Position numbers and translations under genes: made by a program. From VGRW01 sp031396695 (GTDB lineage Bacteria; Myxococcota_A; UBA9160; SZUA-336): a DNA stretch of 64,000 bases. Below, piece after piece: positions 24,561 to 33,624 of the stretch (its first letter is position 1; each line of letters starts with the position of its first letter). The stretch lies in assembly GCA_031396695.1 (NCBI GenBank), contig JANNLG010000013.1, forward strand, positions 1 to 64,000. Reading direction: 5' to 3'. The notes below the pieces were generated by a model, which saw only the letters and a list, made by a program, of their open reading frames with translations, made no database searches and was not told the DNA's origin.

Positions 24561-25499
24561 ATGCGCGCAGCCCCGCGAGTCTCGATCCCGATCGCGCTGA
24601 CCGTCGCCATCGTCGCGATCACGATCGCCCTGACCGTCGGCTGGCAGATCCTGGTGGTGCGCGAGTTCGAGGCCTTCGCCGAGGGCTTCACCCCGATCCA
24701 CTGGGTGCTCGTGATCCTGGGCTCGATCTTCTTCGCGCTGATCATCACCGTGCTGATCCTGCAGGCGGTCTGGCTGGTGCGCGAGATCCGCTCGAACCAG
24801 CGCCAGCAGACCTTCATGGATGCCGTCACGCACGAGCTGCACACGCCGCTCGCTTCGCTGCGACTGTACCTGGACACGCTGCGCGGCCGCGCGCTGCCCG
24901 AAGAGCGGCGCGACGAGTTCCTCGAGATCATGGGCGAGGACCTCGACCGGCTGCAGCGCACGATCGACCAGATCCTGAACGCGGCGCGCACCGATCTCTC
25001 GCGCGTGCTGCGCGAGCCGGTCGACGTTTCGCGGCTGCTCGGCGAGTGCGCGCACGACGCGCGCGAGCGCTTCGACCTGCCCGAGGACGCGATCCGCGTG
25101 GAGGTGCCGGCGGGCGCGCGCGTGAAGGGCGACGTCGAGCAGCTGCGCGTGGCGTTCCGCAACCTGATCGAGAATGCGATCCGCTACGCGGGCGGCGAGG
25201 TCCACGTCGAGATCCGCGTGCGGCCCGTCAGCGCGCGGCGGCTCGAGGTCGAGGTCTCGGACCTGGGGCTCGGCATTCCCGCCTCGGCGCTCGATCGCGT
25301 GTTCCAGCGTTTCTCGCGCCTGCCGCAAGAGGCGGTGCGCACGGCCCGCGGCCTCGGACTCGGCTTGTACATCGTGCGCAACGTCGCGCGCGCGCACGGC
25401 GGCAGCGTGCGCGCCGAGAGCGAGGGCGAGGGCAAAGGCAGCCGTTTCATCCTGACGCTTCCCGGACATGTCGACGAAAGAACGCGTCCTCATCGTTGA
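24561..25499 (+). CDS. Membrane sensor histidine kinase
   Basis: 312 residues. TM1 (~7-27) and TM2 (~48-73) flank a short ~20-residue loop, so it probably senses within the membrane or through a partner. HisKA: DAVTHELHTPLASLRLYL (~93). HATPase: NLIENAIRYAGGE, DLGLGIP and RGLGLGLYIVR. The ATG at 24561 is preferred over one at 24534, which would lie in the divergent promoter region. The end overlaps the response-regulator gene by 32 bp, so the two form a coupled pair. Divergent from the M20 peptidase gene (48-bp gap). Confidence 0.9.
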   Translation: MRAAPRVSIPIALTVAIVAITIALTVGWQILVVREFEAFAEGFTPIHWVLVILGSIFFALIITVLILQAVWLVREIRSNQRQQTFMDAVTHELHTPLASLRLYLDTLRGRALPEERRDEFLEIMGEDLDRLQRTIDQILNAARTDLSRVLREPVDVSRLLGECAHDARERFDLPEDAIRVEVPAGARVKGDVEQLRVAFRNLIENAIRYAGGEVHVEIRVRPVSARRLEVEVSDLGLGIPASALDRVFQRFSRLPQEAVRTARGLGLGLYIVRNVARAHGGSVRAESEGEGKGSRFILTLPGHVDERTRPHR

Positions 25500-26190
25500 G
25501 GACGAGGAGCACCTCGTGCGCGGCCTGGCCTTCAACCTGGAGGCCGAGGGCTACCGCATCGAGGTGGCCGAACGCGGCGAGGCCGCGCTCGTGCGCCTGT
25601 TCGACGCGAGCGCGCCCGCGGTCGATCTGGTGCTGCTCGACGTGATGCTGCCCGGCATCTCCGGCTTCGACGTGGTGGCCAAGCTGCGCGCCGAGGAGAA
25701 CCGCGTGCCCGTGCTGCTGCTCACCGCGCGCGATGCGCCCGCGGACATCGTGCGCGGGCTCGATTTCGGCGCGGACGACTACCTGACCAAGCCGTTCTCG
25801 CTGCCCGTGCTGCTGGCGCGCGTGCGCACGCTCTTGCGCAGGATTCCGCGCCCCGAAGAGGAGAGCGAGACGCCCGCGCCGTTCGTGATCGGCAGCGCCA
25901 CGGTGCGGCCGGATCGCTTCGAGCTCGAGCGCGACGGACGAGCCGTTTCGCTCACCGCCAAGGAGCAGGCGCTGCTGCTCTTGTTGTGGGCGCGGCGCGG
26001 AACCGCGGTTTCGCGCGGCGACATCCTGCACGAGGTCTGGGATCTGAACCCCGACACGCGCACGCGCGTGGTCGACACGTTCGTGCTGCGCCTGCGCAAG
26101 CTGATCGAGCCGGATCCGTCGAACCCGCGCCATCTGCTCTCGGTGCGGTCATTCGGGTACAAGCTGGTCGAGGAACCCGCGCCGGACTGA
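25468..26190 (+). CDS. OmpR/PhoB-family response regulator
   Basis: 240 residues. Receiver domain with acidic pair VEDEE, phospho-acceptor Asp in LVLLDVMLPG (~55), Thr in LLLTARD and Lys in YLTKPF. The winged-helix DNA-binding domain (~135-232) includes LTAKEQALLLLLWARRGTAV and RSFGYKLVE. Cognate partner of the kinase it overlaps by 32 bp. The lipoprotein gene follows after 43 bp on the same strand, so the porin/copper-protein unit is an obvious candidate target, or part of the same transcript. Confidence 0.93.
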   Translation: MSTKERVLIVEDEEHLVRGLAFNLEAEGYRIEVAERGEAALVRLFDASAPAVDLVLLDVMLPGISGFDVVAKLRAEENRVPVLLLTARDAPADIVRGLDFGADDYLTKPFSLPVLLARVRTLLRRIPRPEEESETPAPFVIGSATVRPDRFELERDGRAVSLTAKEQALLLLLWARRGTAVSRGDILHEVWDLNPDTRTRVVDTFVLRLRKLIEPDPSNPRHLLSVRSFGYKLVEEPAPD

Positions 26191-26233
26191 GTTTGCGCCT
26201 TCCAGATTTGCTTGCGGCTGCCGATTCGAGGGC

Positions 26234-26941
26234 ATGCAACTCGGCCGCAAAGCATGGGCGTCGTGCGCAGCCACACTTCTGTGTCTCGCGTGTGCAGCCA
26301 CGCCGCCCGCTCCTACATCAGGCAGAGGCACCCTGTTCGGCGACCTGCGACTGGTTCCGCACGCGGGCGTGACCATGCCCGCGAAGGGCGGCGGCGCGTA
26401 CGGCGACCGTCGACTCGCGGACGTGGCGCTGGTCGACTACGCGCGGCCGGGCTTCGCGGTGGTCTGGCTCGACGGAGCCGCCGACACCGAAGCCAGCGCG
26501 CGGCTCGCGATCCGCTCGAACGAGTTCGAGACCCGGCTCGAGCCGACCTGGGGCGCGGTCGGAGCGGGCGGCATGCTCGACCTGGTCAATCTCACGCGCG
26601 AGGTCCACACCGTTTCGTGTCCCTCGCTCGGGATCGTGCGGCGGCTCGAGCCGGGTCAGGCGCTGGTCGTGAAGGTTCCCGACGCCGGCGCGCACGCGCT
26701 CTTCCTGCTCGACCGCCCGCAGGTCGAGGGCGGCGTGTTCGCGGCGAACGGTCCGTTCGCCGTGCTCACCACCAAGGGCCAGTTCGAGCTGCGCGACATC
26801 GCGCCCGGCCCCGCGCGGCTGCACGCGTGGCACCCGCGCTTCCCGCCCATCGAGTCGAGCGTCGAGGTCATCGCCGACCAGGCGACGCGCGTCGACATCG
26901 AGATGGGCGTCGGCCGCGGAGCGGAGGAGGCCTCGCGATGA
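26234..26941 (+). CDS. Lipoprotein with degenerate cupredoxin-like domain
   Basis: 235 residues. The signal ends in LLCLAC, a lipobox, so it is probably anchored in the outer membrane or periplasmic face. The body aligns by eye with the copper protein two genes downstream. Both have a cupredoxin-like part with LVNLTREVHTVS here, then a carboxypeptidase-regulatory-like beta domain (FELRDIAPGPARLHAWHPRF here against FAIRDVPPGRYRLRTWNRRL there). The Cys/His/Met copper ligands of the other protein are not conserved here. First gene of an operon; its stop overlaps the porin start (ATGA). Confidence 0.7.
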   Translation: MQLGRKAWASCAATLLCLACAATPPAPTSGRGTLFGDLRLVPHAGVTMPAKGGGAYGDRRLADVALVDYARPGFAVVWLDGAADTEASARLAIRSNEFETRLEPTWGAVGAGGMLDLVNLTREVHTVSCPSLGIVRRLEPGQALVVKVPDAGAHALFLLDRPQVEGGVFAANGPFAVLTTKGQFELRDIAPGPARLHAWHPRFPPIESSVEVIADQATRVDIEMGVGRGAEEASR

Positions 26942-28290
26942 CTGCCCGACGCCTGGCGCTCGCGCTCGCGCTCGTCTGCACCGTCGCGGCGCGCCAAGCG
27001 CTCGCGGACGAGAACCCGAGCGCGAAGGAGCTCGACACGCTCTACGAAACCGTCGAGCGGCTCGAGCAGCGCATCGTCGAGCTCGAGAGTACGAACGCGT
27101 CGAGCGCTTCACGCGGCCGCGCCGGCGACTGGTCGGAGCGCATCCGCCTTTCGGGCAGCTCGGAGCTCGACTACCTGCAGGGCCAGGGCGCCGACTACGG
27201 CCTGTACGACGAGGGCTCTACACAGATCTACGACGCGCGCGTGTTCCTGGACGCGGACCTCGGCAGCGACGCGCGCATCGGCGAGAGCACCGTCTTCCGC
27301 GACGCGGGCTTCACCTTCGAGTGGAACCTGGTGCGACTCGGCAGCGTGCGCAACGAGGTCGGCGACCTGTACGTCGACCTGCGCGGGCTGGCGGGCCGCG
27401 ACTGGCTGAACCTGGAGGCCGGCCGCTTCCAGATTCCGTTCGGCGAGAACTACCTGCGCTTCGGCCGCGGTCGCAAGTCGGATCCGTTCGTCGCGCTCTC
27501 CGCAGCGCCGCCCTGGTTCTGGGACGAGGGCGTGAAGCTGTGGGGCAAGAGCTCGAATGGACGCTTCGGCTACGTCGCATCCGTGACCGACGGCGAGGGC
27601 GGCATCAACGTCGAGAACAACTCGTCCAAGCAAGTCACGCTGAAGCTATCCTGGGATCCGTCGGAGTGGCTGCACCTGTCGGCGAGCGCGCTGCGCACGG
27701 GCAAGCTCGGCGATGACGACACGCCGGCCGTGGCCTCGCTCTGGCTCGGCGAGGCGTTCCCGAGATCGTTCGGCGCGGGCTCGTCGGCCGTCAGCTTCAG
27801 CCACGGAGCGCCGCTCGCGGATGGACCGAACGAGCTCAGCAACGTCACCGTGCTCGGCGCCGACGCGATCCTGAATCTGGCCGGCGCGCGCATCTGGCTC
27901 TCCGCGGGCAACGCGAGCATCGACTCGACCGGGCCGTCGGTCTACAACCGCGACCTGCTGTATTGGCTCGCGGAAGTCGTGTTCCAGCTGCGCACGATCA
28001 CGCCTGCGCTCGATCCGATGTACCTGGCGGTGCGCGCGAACGGTCTGGGCACCTACGACAAGGACGAGGGCTACCTGCTCGACTTCCGCTACCGCGACAT
28101 CGGCTACAACATGCGCGCACTCGACGCCTACGCGGTCGCGCTGGGTCTGCCGCTCGGCAACCACATCGTGCTGAAAGCGCAGTACGCGATCCAGAACATG
28201 GATCTGGTCCACGGCATCACCGACCAGGACATTCGCGACGCGGCGAACGACGCGGACTTCTTCGGGATGGAGATCGGTGTCCACTTCTAG
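26938..28290 (+). CDS. Outer-membrane porin, phosphate-selective-porin-like
   Basis: 450 residues. Signal peptide (LALALALVCTVAARQALA) followed by a short coiled-coil segment (KELDTLYETVERLEQRIVEL, ~29-48), the usual trimeric anchor seen in OprO/OprP-like porins. The rest is alternating amphipathic beta strands rich in aromatic residues, ending in a C-terminal Phe (GMEIGVHF) as expected for Bam recognition. The solute is unknown. The ATG at 26938 is set by the ATGA overlap with the upstream lipoprotein gene. The GTG of the next gene lies within its last 14 bp. Confidence 0.85.
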   Translation: MTARRLALALALVCTVAARQALADENPSAKELDTLYETVERLEQRIVELESTNASSASRGRAGDWSERIRLSGSSELDYLQGQGADYGLYDEGSTQIYDARVFLDADLGSDARIGESTVFRDAGFTFEWNLVRLGSVRNEVGDLYVDLRGLAGRDWLNLEAGRFQIPFGENYLRFGRGRKSDPFVALSAAPPWFWDEGVKLWGKSSNGRFGYVASVTDGEGGINVENNSSKQVTLKLSWDPSEWLHLSASALRTGKLGDDDTPAVASLWLGEAFPRSFGAGSSAVSFSHGAPLADGPNELSNVTVLGADAILNLAGARIWLSAGNASIDSTGPSVYNRDLLYWLAEVVFQLRTITPALDPMYLAVRANGLGTYDKDEGYLLDFRYRDIGYNMRALDAYAVALGLPLGNHIVLKAQYAIQNMDLVHGITDQDIRDAANDADFFGMEIGVHF

Positions 28291-28897
28291 GGCATGGCTC
28301 GCTGCGCTGCTGTTCGCGCTGGCGACGCATCCGCCGGCGCTCGCGGGAGAGGTGCACGGTCGCCTGTCGCTCGGCGTCGAAGGCGCTTCGTTCGACCGCG
28401 CGGGTCCTTTGGTCGTCTACCTCGAAGGCATCGACACGCCGCTGGTCTCGCCGCCGCGCACGCGCACGCTCGAGATCAAGCAGAAGGACGCCTCGTTCGC
28501 GCCGCAGTTCCTGGCCATCGCGGCCGGCGAGACCGTCGTCATGCCGAACGACGACGTGATCTTCCACAACGTGTTCTCGTACTCGACGCCGAACGACTTC
28601 GACCTCGGTCTCTACCCGCGCGGCGAGTCGCGCGCCAAGACCTTCCAGTACGCCGGCGTCGTGCGCATCTACTGCTCGATCCACGAGTCGATGAACGCGA
28701 CCATCTTCGTCGCGCCGTCGAGCTACTTCGCGATCGCCGGCAGCAGCGGCGCGTTCGCGATTCGCGACGTGCCGCCGGGCCGCTACCGGCTGCGCACCTG
28801 GAACCGGCGACTGCCTCCCGCGTCGCAGCTCGTCGAGGTCGGACCCGGCGCACCCGTGGTGACCGATCTCGTCGTGGCCGCGGACGATACGCGCTAG
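28277..28897 (+). CDS. Periplasmic plastocyanin-like (type-1 copper) protein
   Basis: 206 residues, GTG start, signal peptide ending PPALA-GE. Residues ~60-150 form a cupredoxin with a complete type-1 copper set: His in DVIFHNVFS, Cys and His in RIYCSIHESM and the Met three residues after that His. A C-terminal regulatory-like beta domain follows (~153-200). Similar proteins are annotated as methylamine-utilisation or plastocyanin-family proteins; electron transfer or copper sensing are both possible. It overlaps the porin gene by 14 bp and is followed by the hybrid kinase 6 bp on. Confidence 0.85.
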   Translation: MSTSRAWLAALLFALATHPPALAGEVHGRLSLGVEGASFDRAGPLVVYLEGIDTPLVSPPRTRTLEIKQKDASFAPQFLAIAAGETVVMPNDDVIFHNVFSYSTPNDFDLGLYPRGESRAKTFQYAGVVRIYCSIHESMNATIFVAPSSYFAIAGSSGAFAIRDVPPGRYRLRTWNRRLPPASQLVEVGPGAPVVTDLVVAADDTR

Positions 28898-28903
28898 GGC
28901 GCC

Positions 28904-30988
28904 GTGTCGCTGCGCGCGCGGCTGATCTCGATCCTGTGCGCGACCGCAGCGATCGCGACCACGCTCGCGCTCACGTTCCAGGACCGCACGCTCGCGCGCG
29001 ATCTCGAGAGCGCGGCCGCCGCACGCCTCGAGCGTTCGGCCGCCGCGGCGAACCTGTTGGTCGACGCGCACCTCTCGAGCCTGGTCGAGCGCTACCGCGC
29101 GATCAGCGGCACGCCGCAGCTGCGCGCGAATCTGGAAGTCGAGGATCCACCCACGCTCGCGCACTACGCCGAGGAGCTGCGCAGGCAGTCCCAGGCGCTG
29201 CGGATCGCTTTCGTCGACGTGCGCGGCCGGCCGGTCGCGGCGTCGGGCGAAGCGTCGTTCGACTCCGAGCTCCTGCACGACACCCGACCGCGTCTGTTTG
29301 CGCGCGCCGGTCAGCTCTATGCGCTCGCGAGCATCGAGGTCGGCAAGGGCGAAGAGGCGGTCGGGCGCTTGCTCGTCGCGGAGCCGATCCGTCCCGAGAC
29401 GCTCGCGCGCTGGGGCGAGCTGTGCGGCGCGAGCGTGGTCGTGGGTCCGGTGGCGGGCTCGGCGCGCGACGCGGCCGAGGATTCGGACGTGCTGCAGCGC
29501 CCGGTGCGCGGCATCGGTGGCGGCGAGCTGCGCGTGGGCTCGAAGTTCGACGCCGAGCGCGCGGCGCTGCACCGCTCGCGCGTGCTGCTGATCGTCGCCG
29601 GGCTGATCGCGCTCGCGGGCGCGCTCGGCGCGAGCCTGGTGTTGTCGCGCGGCCTCGTCTCGGCGATGCGCGATCTGCTCGGAGCCGCCGAGCGGATCGG
29701 CGAGGGCGACCTGAGCGTGCGGCTCGCGATCGAGCGCGAGGACGAAGTCGGCGAGGTCGCGCGCGCGGTGAACGAGATGGCCGAACGCCTGGAAGCGAAT
29801 GCCTCGGACTTGCACGCGCAGCACGTCGACCTGATCGACGCGAAGGATCGCGCCGAGGAGGCCAGCCGCGCGAAGACCGACTTCCTGGCGAACGTGAGCC
29901 ACGAGATCCGCACGCCCATGACCGCCGTGCTGGGCTACACCGATCTGTTGCTGACCGGCGCGGGCGACGAGCGTGAGCGCGAGGTCTGGGCCGCGGCCGT
30001 GCGCCGGAACGGCGCGCAGCTGCTGGACCTGATCGACGGGATTCTCGACGTCTCGCGGCTCGAGGGCGACCGGCTCGAGATCCAGCGTCGCAGCTTCGGC
30101 CTGCGCGAGCTGGTCGAGCCCGTGGCTGCGACCGCGCGCGCGGAAGCCCACGTGAAGGGGCTTCGCTTCGACTGCGAGATTGGCGACGGCTGCCCCGAAG
30201 CGATCGACACCGATCCCGCGCGGCTGCGCCAGATCCTGGCGAACCTGCTGCGCAACGCGGTGAAGTTCACGTCGGCGGGCTCGATCGCCCTGCGCGTCGA
30301 GCCCGCGAGCGGCTCGAGCACGCGGCTCGTGTTCGAGGTCGCGGACTCCGGCGTGGGCATTCCGGCCAAGGATCTGGAGCGCATCTTCGCGCCGTTCGGA
30401 CAGGTCGACGCCTCACACACGCGCCGCTTCGGCGGTGCGGGTCTGGGCCTGGCGATCTCGCGTCGTCTGGCCATGCTGCTCGGCGGCTCGCTCGAGGTCT
30501 CGAGCGAGCCGGGTCGCGGCAGCCGCTTCCGGCTCGAGATCGAAGCGCCGTCGGTCGCACCCGCAGCCGCGGACCCGTCCGCGCGGCGCGCGCGCGTGCT
30601 GCTGGCGGAGGACGGCCCCGACAATCAACGCCTGGTCCGCGCACTGCTGCGCCCGCGCGCCGACGTGGCGCTGGTCGAGAACGGCGCGCAGGCGCTCGCG
30701 CAGGCGCTCGCCGCGCTCGAAGCCGGCGAACCCTACGACCTGGTCTTGATGGACATGCAGATGCCGGTGATGGACGGCTACGAGGCGACGCTGCGCTTGC
30801 GCGAGCGCGGCTATTCCGCGCCGATCGTCGCGCTCACGGCGCACGCGATGAGCGGTGACCGCGAGCGCTGCCTGGCGGCGGGCTGCGACGAGTATCTGAC
30901 CAAACCGATCGACCGCGTTCGCCTGCTCGAGTGTCTGGCGACCTTCACGCTCGAGGCCAAGCCCGGTCCCGCCAAGCTGACCTGCTAG
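28904..30988 (+). CDS. Hybrid sensor histidine kinase with periplasmic sensor and receiver
   Basis: 694 residues, GTG start. TM1 (~7-25) and TM2 (~228-248) bound a ~200-residue periplasmic sensor of the double-CACHE or ligand-binding type. A HAMP domain (LSRGLVSAMRDLLGAAERIG onward) and coiled coil precede HisKA (FLANVSHEIRTPMTAVLGY). HATPase has NLLRNAVKF, DSGVGIP and GAGLGLAISRR. The C-terminal receiver carries Asp in DLVLMDMQMPVMDG and Lys in YLTKPIDR. Its sensor faces the same compartment as the copper protein encoded 6 bp upstream, which suggests they work together. The output partner is unknown; there is no DNA-binding domain. Confidence 0.92.
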   Translation: MSLRARLISILCATAAIATTLALTFQDRTLARDLESAAAARLERSAAAANLLVDAHLSSLVERYRAISGTPQLRANLEVEDPPTLAHYAEELRRQSQALRIAFVDVRGRPVAASGEASFDSELLHDTRPRLFARAGQLYALASIEVGKGEEAVGRLLVAEPIRPETLARWGELCGASVVVGPVAGSARDAAEDSDVLQRPVRGIGGGELRVGSKFDAERAALHRSRVLLIVAGLIALAGALGASLVLSRGLVSAMRDLLGAAERIGEGDLSVRLAIEREDEVGEVARAVNEMAERLEANASDLHAQHVDLIDAKDRAEEASRAKTDFLANVSHEIRTPMTAVLGYTDLLLTGAGDEREREVWAAAVRRNGAQLLDLIDGILDVSRLEGDRLEIQRRSFGLRELVEPVAATARAEAHVKGLRFDCEIGDGCPEAIDTDPARLRQILANLLRNAVKFTSAGSIALRVEPASGSSTRLVFEVADSGVGIPAKDLERIFAPFGQVDASHTRRFGGAGLGLAISRRLAMLLGGSLEVSSEPGRGSRFRLEIEAPSVAPAAADPSARRARVLLAEDGPDNQRLVRALLRPRADVALVENGAQALAQALAALEAGEPYDLVLMDMQMPVMDGYEATLRLRERGYSAPIVALTAHAMSGDRERCLAAGCDEYLTKPIDRVRLLECLATFTLEAKPGPAKLTC

Positions 30989-30998
30989 ATTCGCGCGT

Positions 30999-31649
30999 GT
31001 GCGGCGTCCGGAGCCTCTCGAGCTCGTGATCTTCGACTGCGACGGCGTGCTGGTCGACAGCGAGCCGATCGCGAACCGCGTGCTGGCGCTCTCGCTCAGC
31101 GAGATCGGGCTCGCGACGACGGTCGAGTCGTCGATGCGCGACTACATGGGCCGTTCGTGGCCCGCCTGCGTGGAGATCTTCGAGGCGCGGCTCGGCCGTC
31201 CGCTGCCGCCCGCTTTCGAGGCGAGCTTCTGGGCGCGAGCGGAAGCGGCGCTGCGCGCGGAGCTGCGACCCGTGCCGGGCATCCACGAGGCGCTCGAGCG
31301 CATCCCGACACCGACCTGCGTCGCCTCGAGTGGCCGGATCGAAAAGATGCGCGTCACGCTCGGCGTCACCGGCCTGCTCGGCCGCTTCGAGGGCCGGATC
31401 TTCAGCGCGGCCGACGTGCCGCGCGCCAAGCCGTGGCCTGACCTGTTCCTGCACGCGGCCGAGCGCATGGGCGCCTCGCCCGCCACCTGCGTGGTGGTCG
31501 AGGACAGCCCGCGCGGCGTCGAGGCCGGCGTGGCCGCGGGCATGCGCGTGCTCGGCTATGCCGAGCGCACCGACGCAGAATCGCTCGCGGCCGCGGGCGC
31601 GGAGGTGTTCCGCGACATGCGCGAGCTGCCGGAGATCATCACCGGGTAG
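30999..31649 (+). CDS. HAD phosphatase, beta-phosphoglucomutase-like subfamily
   Basis: 216 residues, GTG start. Motif I is IFDCDGVLVDSEPI with both Asp, motif II CVASSGR, motif III the Lys in RAKPWPDLF and motif IV VVEDSPRGVEAG. A helical C1 cap lies at ~20-80. These are hallmarks of the PGM/phosphatase branch (YieH, GPH-like), acting on small phosphorylated sugars or phosphonates. It starts 10 bp after the hybrid kinase and may be the last gene of that unit, although its role there is not obvious. Confidence 0.85.
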   Translation: MRRPEPLELVIFDCDGVLVDSEPIANRVLALSLSEIGLATTVESSMRDYMGRSWPACVEIFEARLGRPLPPAFEASFWARAEAALRAELRPVPGIHEALERIPTPTCVASSGRIEKMRVTLGVTGLLGRFEGRIFSAADVPRAKPWPDLFLHAAERMGASPATCVVVEDSPRGVEAGVAAGMRVLGYAERTDAESLAAAGAEVFRDMRELPEIITG

Positions 31650-31712
31650 AGCGGCCCGCGGTGCGCCTCGACGAGCACGGGCGGTTCACGCGCCCGGCCC
31701 CCGCGGCGCGAA

Positions 31713-32294
31713 CTAGCGGACCTTTCGACCCGTGTAGACCACTTGATCCGGTGTCACGCGTGCGCTCGTGACGCGCGCGTCTCCTCCGGACACGGCCTTC
31801 GACGTGTACTCGATGAAGCCCTGGGTGGTGAGGCGCGCGATCTCCGGGAAGTCACGCGCCTCGTCCACGATGATCTTGAAGTCGCCGATCGTCCCTCCGT
31901 TCTCGAAGGTCCAGCGCGTGAAGTTGTAGATCACAGCCGCCATCGTGGTCGCGATCTTCCCGACCCGAGCGCCCCACGTGTCCACCGACGCCTCGAACTG
32001 GCGATAGACCCCGATCTTGTGCAGGCGCACCGCGGAGCGGACGCCGCGTCCGTGCAGGTAGAGTTCGGGGTTGCCGTCGGCCTCCAGCTCGATCAGCAGC
32101 TCGACCACCCTCCGGTACGTCGCGATCGGCACCCACGTGCTCGCCGCGAGCTGCTTGTCGAGGTAGCGCAGATCCTCGGGATCGAGCCGCGCCTCGACCT
32201 CGGCTCGCGGAAGCCGACCGGAGTCGAGGTGAACCTTGAGGTCGTCGGCGGCGGTCTGGAAACCCGTGGCCTTGATCGACGGCGGGGTCGACAT
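31713..32294 (-). CDS. Conserved-looking protein of unknown function
   Basis: 193 residues, soluble, no signal peptide. The stretch LDPEDLRYLDKQLAASTWVP followed by a Tyr/Arg-rich helix, and the later TRWTFENGGTIGDFKIIVDE, recall by eye the heme-NO-binding-like/DUF2378 proteins of myxobacteria. The similarity is weak and not relied on. It stands alone, with a 63-bp gap before the convergent HAD gene and 90 bp to the divergent oxidase gene. Confidence 0.55.
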   Translation of the reverse strand: MSTPPSIKATGFQTAADDLKVHLDSGRLPRAEVEARLDPEDLRYLDKQLAASTWVPIATYRRVVELLIELEADGNPELYLHGRGVRSAVRLHKIGVYRQFEASVDTWGARVGKIATTMAAVIYNFTRWTFENGGTIGDFKIIVDEARDFPEIARLTTQGFIEYTSKAVSGGDARVTSARVTPDQVVYTGRKVR

Positions 32295-32384
32295 GTGTCC
32301 TGCTCCTCGATGCTCTTTTCCTTCGCGTCGGCAGGCGACGGCCGGCGATTGAGCTTCTGCCCTGCGGCGGTGCAGACTGCCGCC

Positions 32385-33563
32385 ATGGCGGATCTCGCGT
32401 GGTCGAACTTCTCGGGTCGGGTCGCGTTCACGCCTGCGCGGCTCGCGCGGCCGAAGTCAGAAGCGGAGCTGTGCGCGGTCGTGCGCGAGGCTTCACGGAC
32501 GGGTGGCCGCGTGCGCGTCGCGGGCAGCGGTCACTCGTTCACGCCGCTGGTCGAAAGCCGCGGCACGCTCGTCTCGCTCGACGACTGGCAGGGCATCGAG
32601 TCCATCGACTCGGCCAAGCGTCAGGCCGTGATCCGCGCGGGCACGATCCTGCACGCGCTCGGCGAGCCGCTGCTCGCGTCCGGGCTGGCGATGCGCACCA
32701 TGGGCGACGTGGACGTGCAGGCGCTGGCCGGCGCGGTGTCGACCGGAACCCACGGCACGGGACCGACGCTCGCGAACATCTCGTCGCAGCTGGTCTCGGC
32801 TCGGCTCGTGCTCGCGTCGGGTGAGGTGCTCGAGCTCGACGCCGGCGACGAGCGCCTGGACGCGGCGCGCGTGTCGCTCGGTTTGCTCGGCGTGTTCTCC
32901 ACGCTCACGCTCCAGCTCGTACCCGCGTACCGGCTGCACGAGCGCGTCTGGAAGAGCGACACCGAGGCGTGTCTCGACGCGCTCGACGCGAACGTCGCCG
33001 CGCACCGGCACTTCGAGTTCTGGTGGTATCCGCACCGCGACTACGCGGAGCAGAAGGCGCTGCAGCCGACCGAAGCCGAGCCGGCGTCGGTCGCGGGCCG
33101 CAAGGGCGAGCGGGTCGATTGGAGCCCGCGCATCTTGCCCTCGGTGCGCGAGCTCCGGTTCAACGAGATGGAGTACTCCGTGCCGGCGGCCGCGGGCCCG
33201 GCCTGCTTCCGGGCGGTGCGCGAGCGCATGCGTTCGCGCTGGCCGGACGTGGTCTGGCCGGTCGAGTACCGGACGCTCGCCGCGGACTCGGCCTGGCTCT
33301 CGACCGCGCACGCGCGAGAGACCGTGACGATCTCGCTGCACCAGGACGCGAAGCTCGACTGCGACGCGTTCTTTGGCGACTGCGAGGCGATCTTCCGCGA
33401 GCACGAGGGTCGGCCGCACTGGGCCAAGCTGCACCGGCGCGGCGCCGCCGAGCTCGCGCGGATGTACCCCGACTGGCAGCGCTTCCGCGCCCTCCGCGCC
33501 CGGCTCGACCCGGCCGGAACCTTTGCAAACCCCTACCTGCGCGAGCTTTTCGAGATCGCGTAA
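32385..33563 (+). CDS. FAD-linked aldonolactone/alditol oxidase
   Basis: 392 residues. N-terminal FAD-binding (PCMH) domain with VAGSGHSFTPL (~46), where the His is the usual covalent FAD attachment site, and GAVSTGTHGTG (~119). The C-terminal ALO domain carries the family motif HWAKLH (~346). Relatives oxidise D-arabinono-1,4-lactone, L-gulono-1,4-lactone or alditols with O2; the substrate is not decidable. The ATG at 32385 is chosen because the PCMH domain begins just after. The frame upstream only shadows the divergent gene. The FAD oxidoreductase gene follows after ~60 bp. Confidence 0.88.
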   Translation: MADLAWSNFSGRVAFTPARLARPKSEAELCAVVREASRTGGRVRVAGSGHSFTPLVESRGTLVSLDDWQGIESIDSAKRQAVIRAGTILHALGEPLLASGLAMRTMGDVDVQALAGAVSTGTHGTGPTLANISSQLVSARLVLASGEVLELDAGDERLDAARVSLGLLGVFSTLTLQLVPAYRLHERVWKSDTEACLDALDANVAAHRHFEFWWYPHRDYAEQKALQPTEAEPASVAGRKGERVDWSPRILPSVRELRFNEMEYSVPAAAGPACFRAVRERMRSRWPDVVWPVEYRTLAADSAWLSTAHARETVTISLHQDAKLDCDAFFGDCEAIFREHEGRPHWAKLHRRGAAELARMYPDWQRFRALRARLDPAGTFANPYLRELFEIA

Positions 33564-33624
33564 CGAAAGGCGCGCCTCGCGCGTGGATAGTTCGAGCGGG
33601 ATGCTCCCGCGCGAAGGGATCGAG

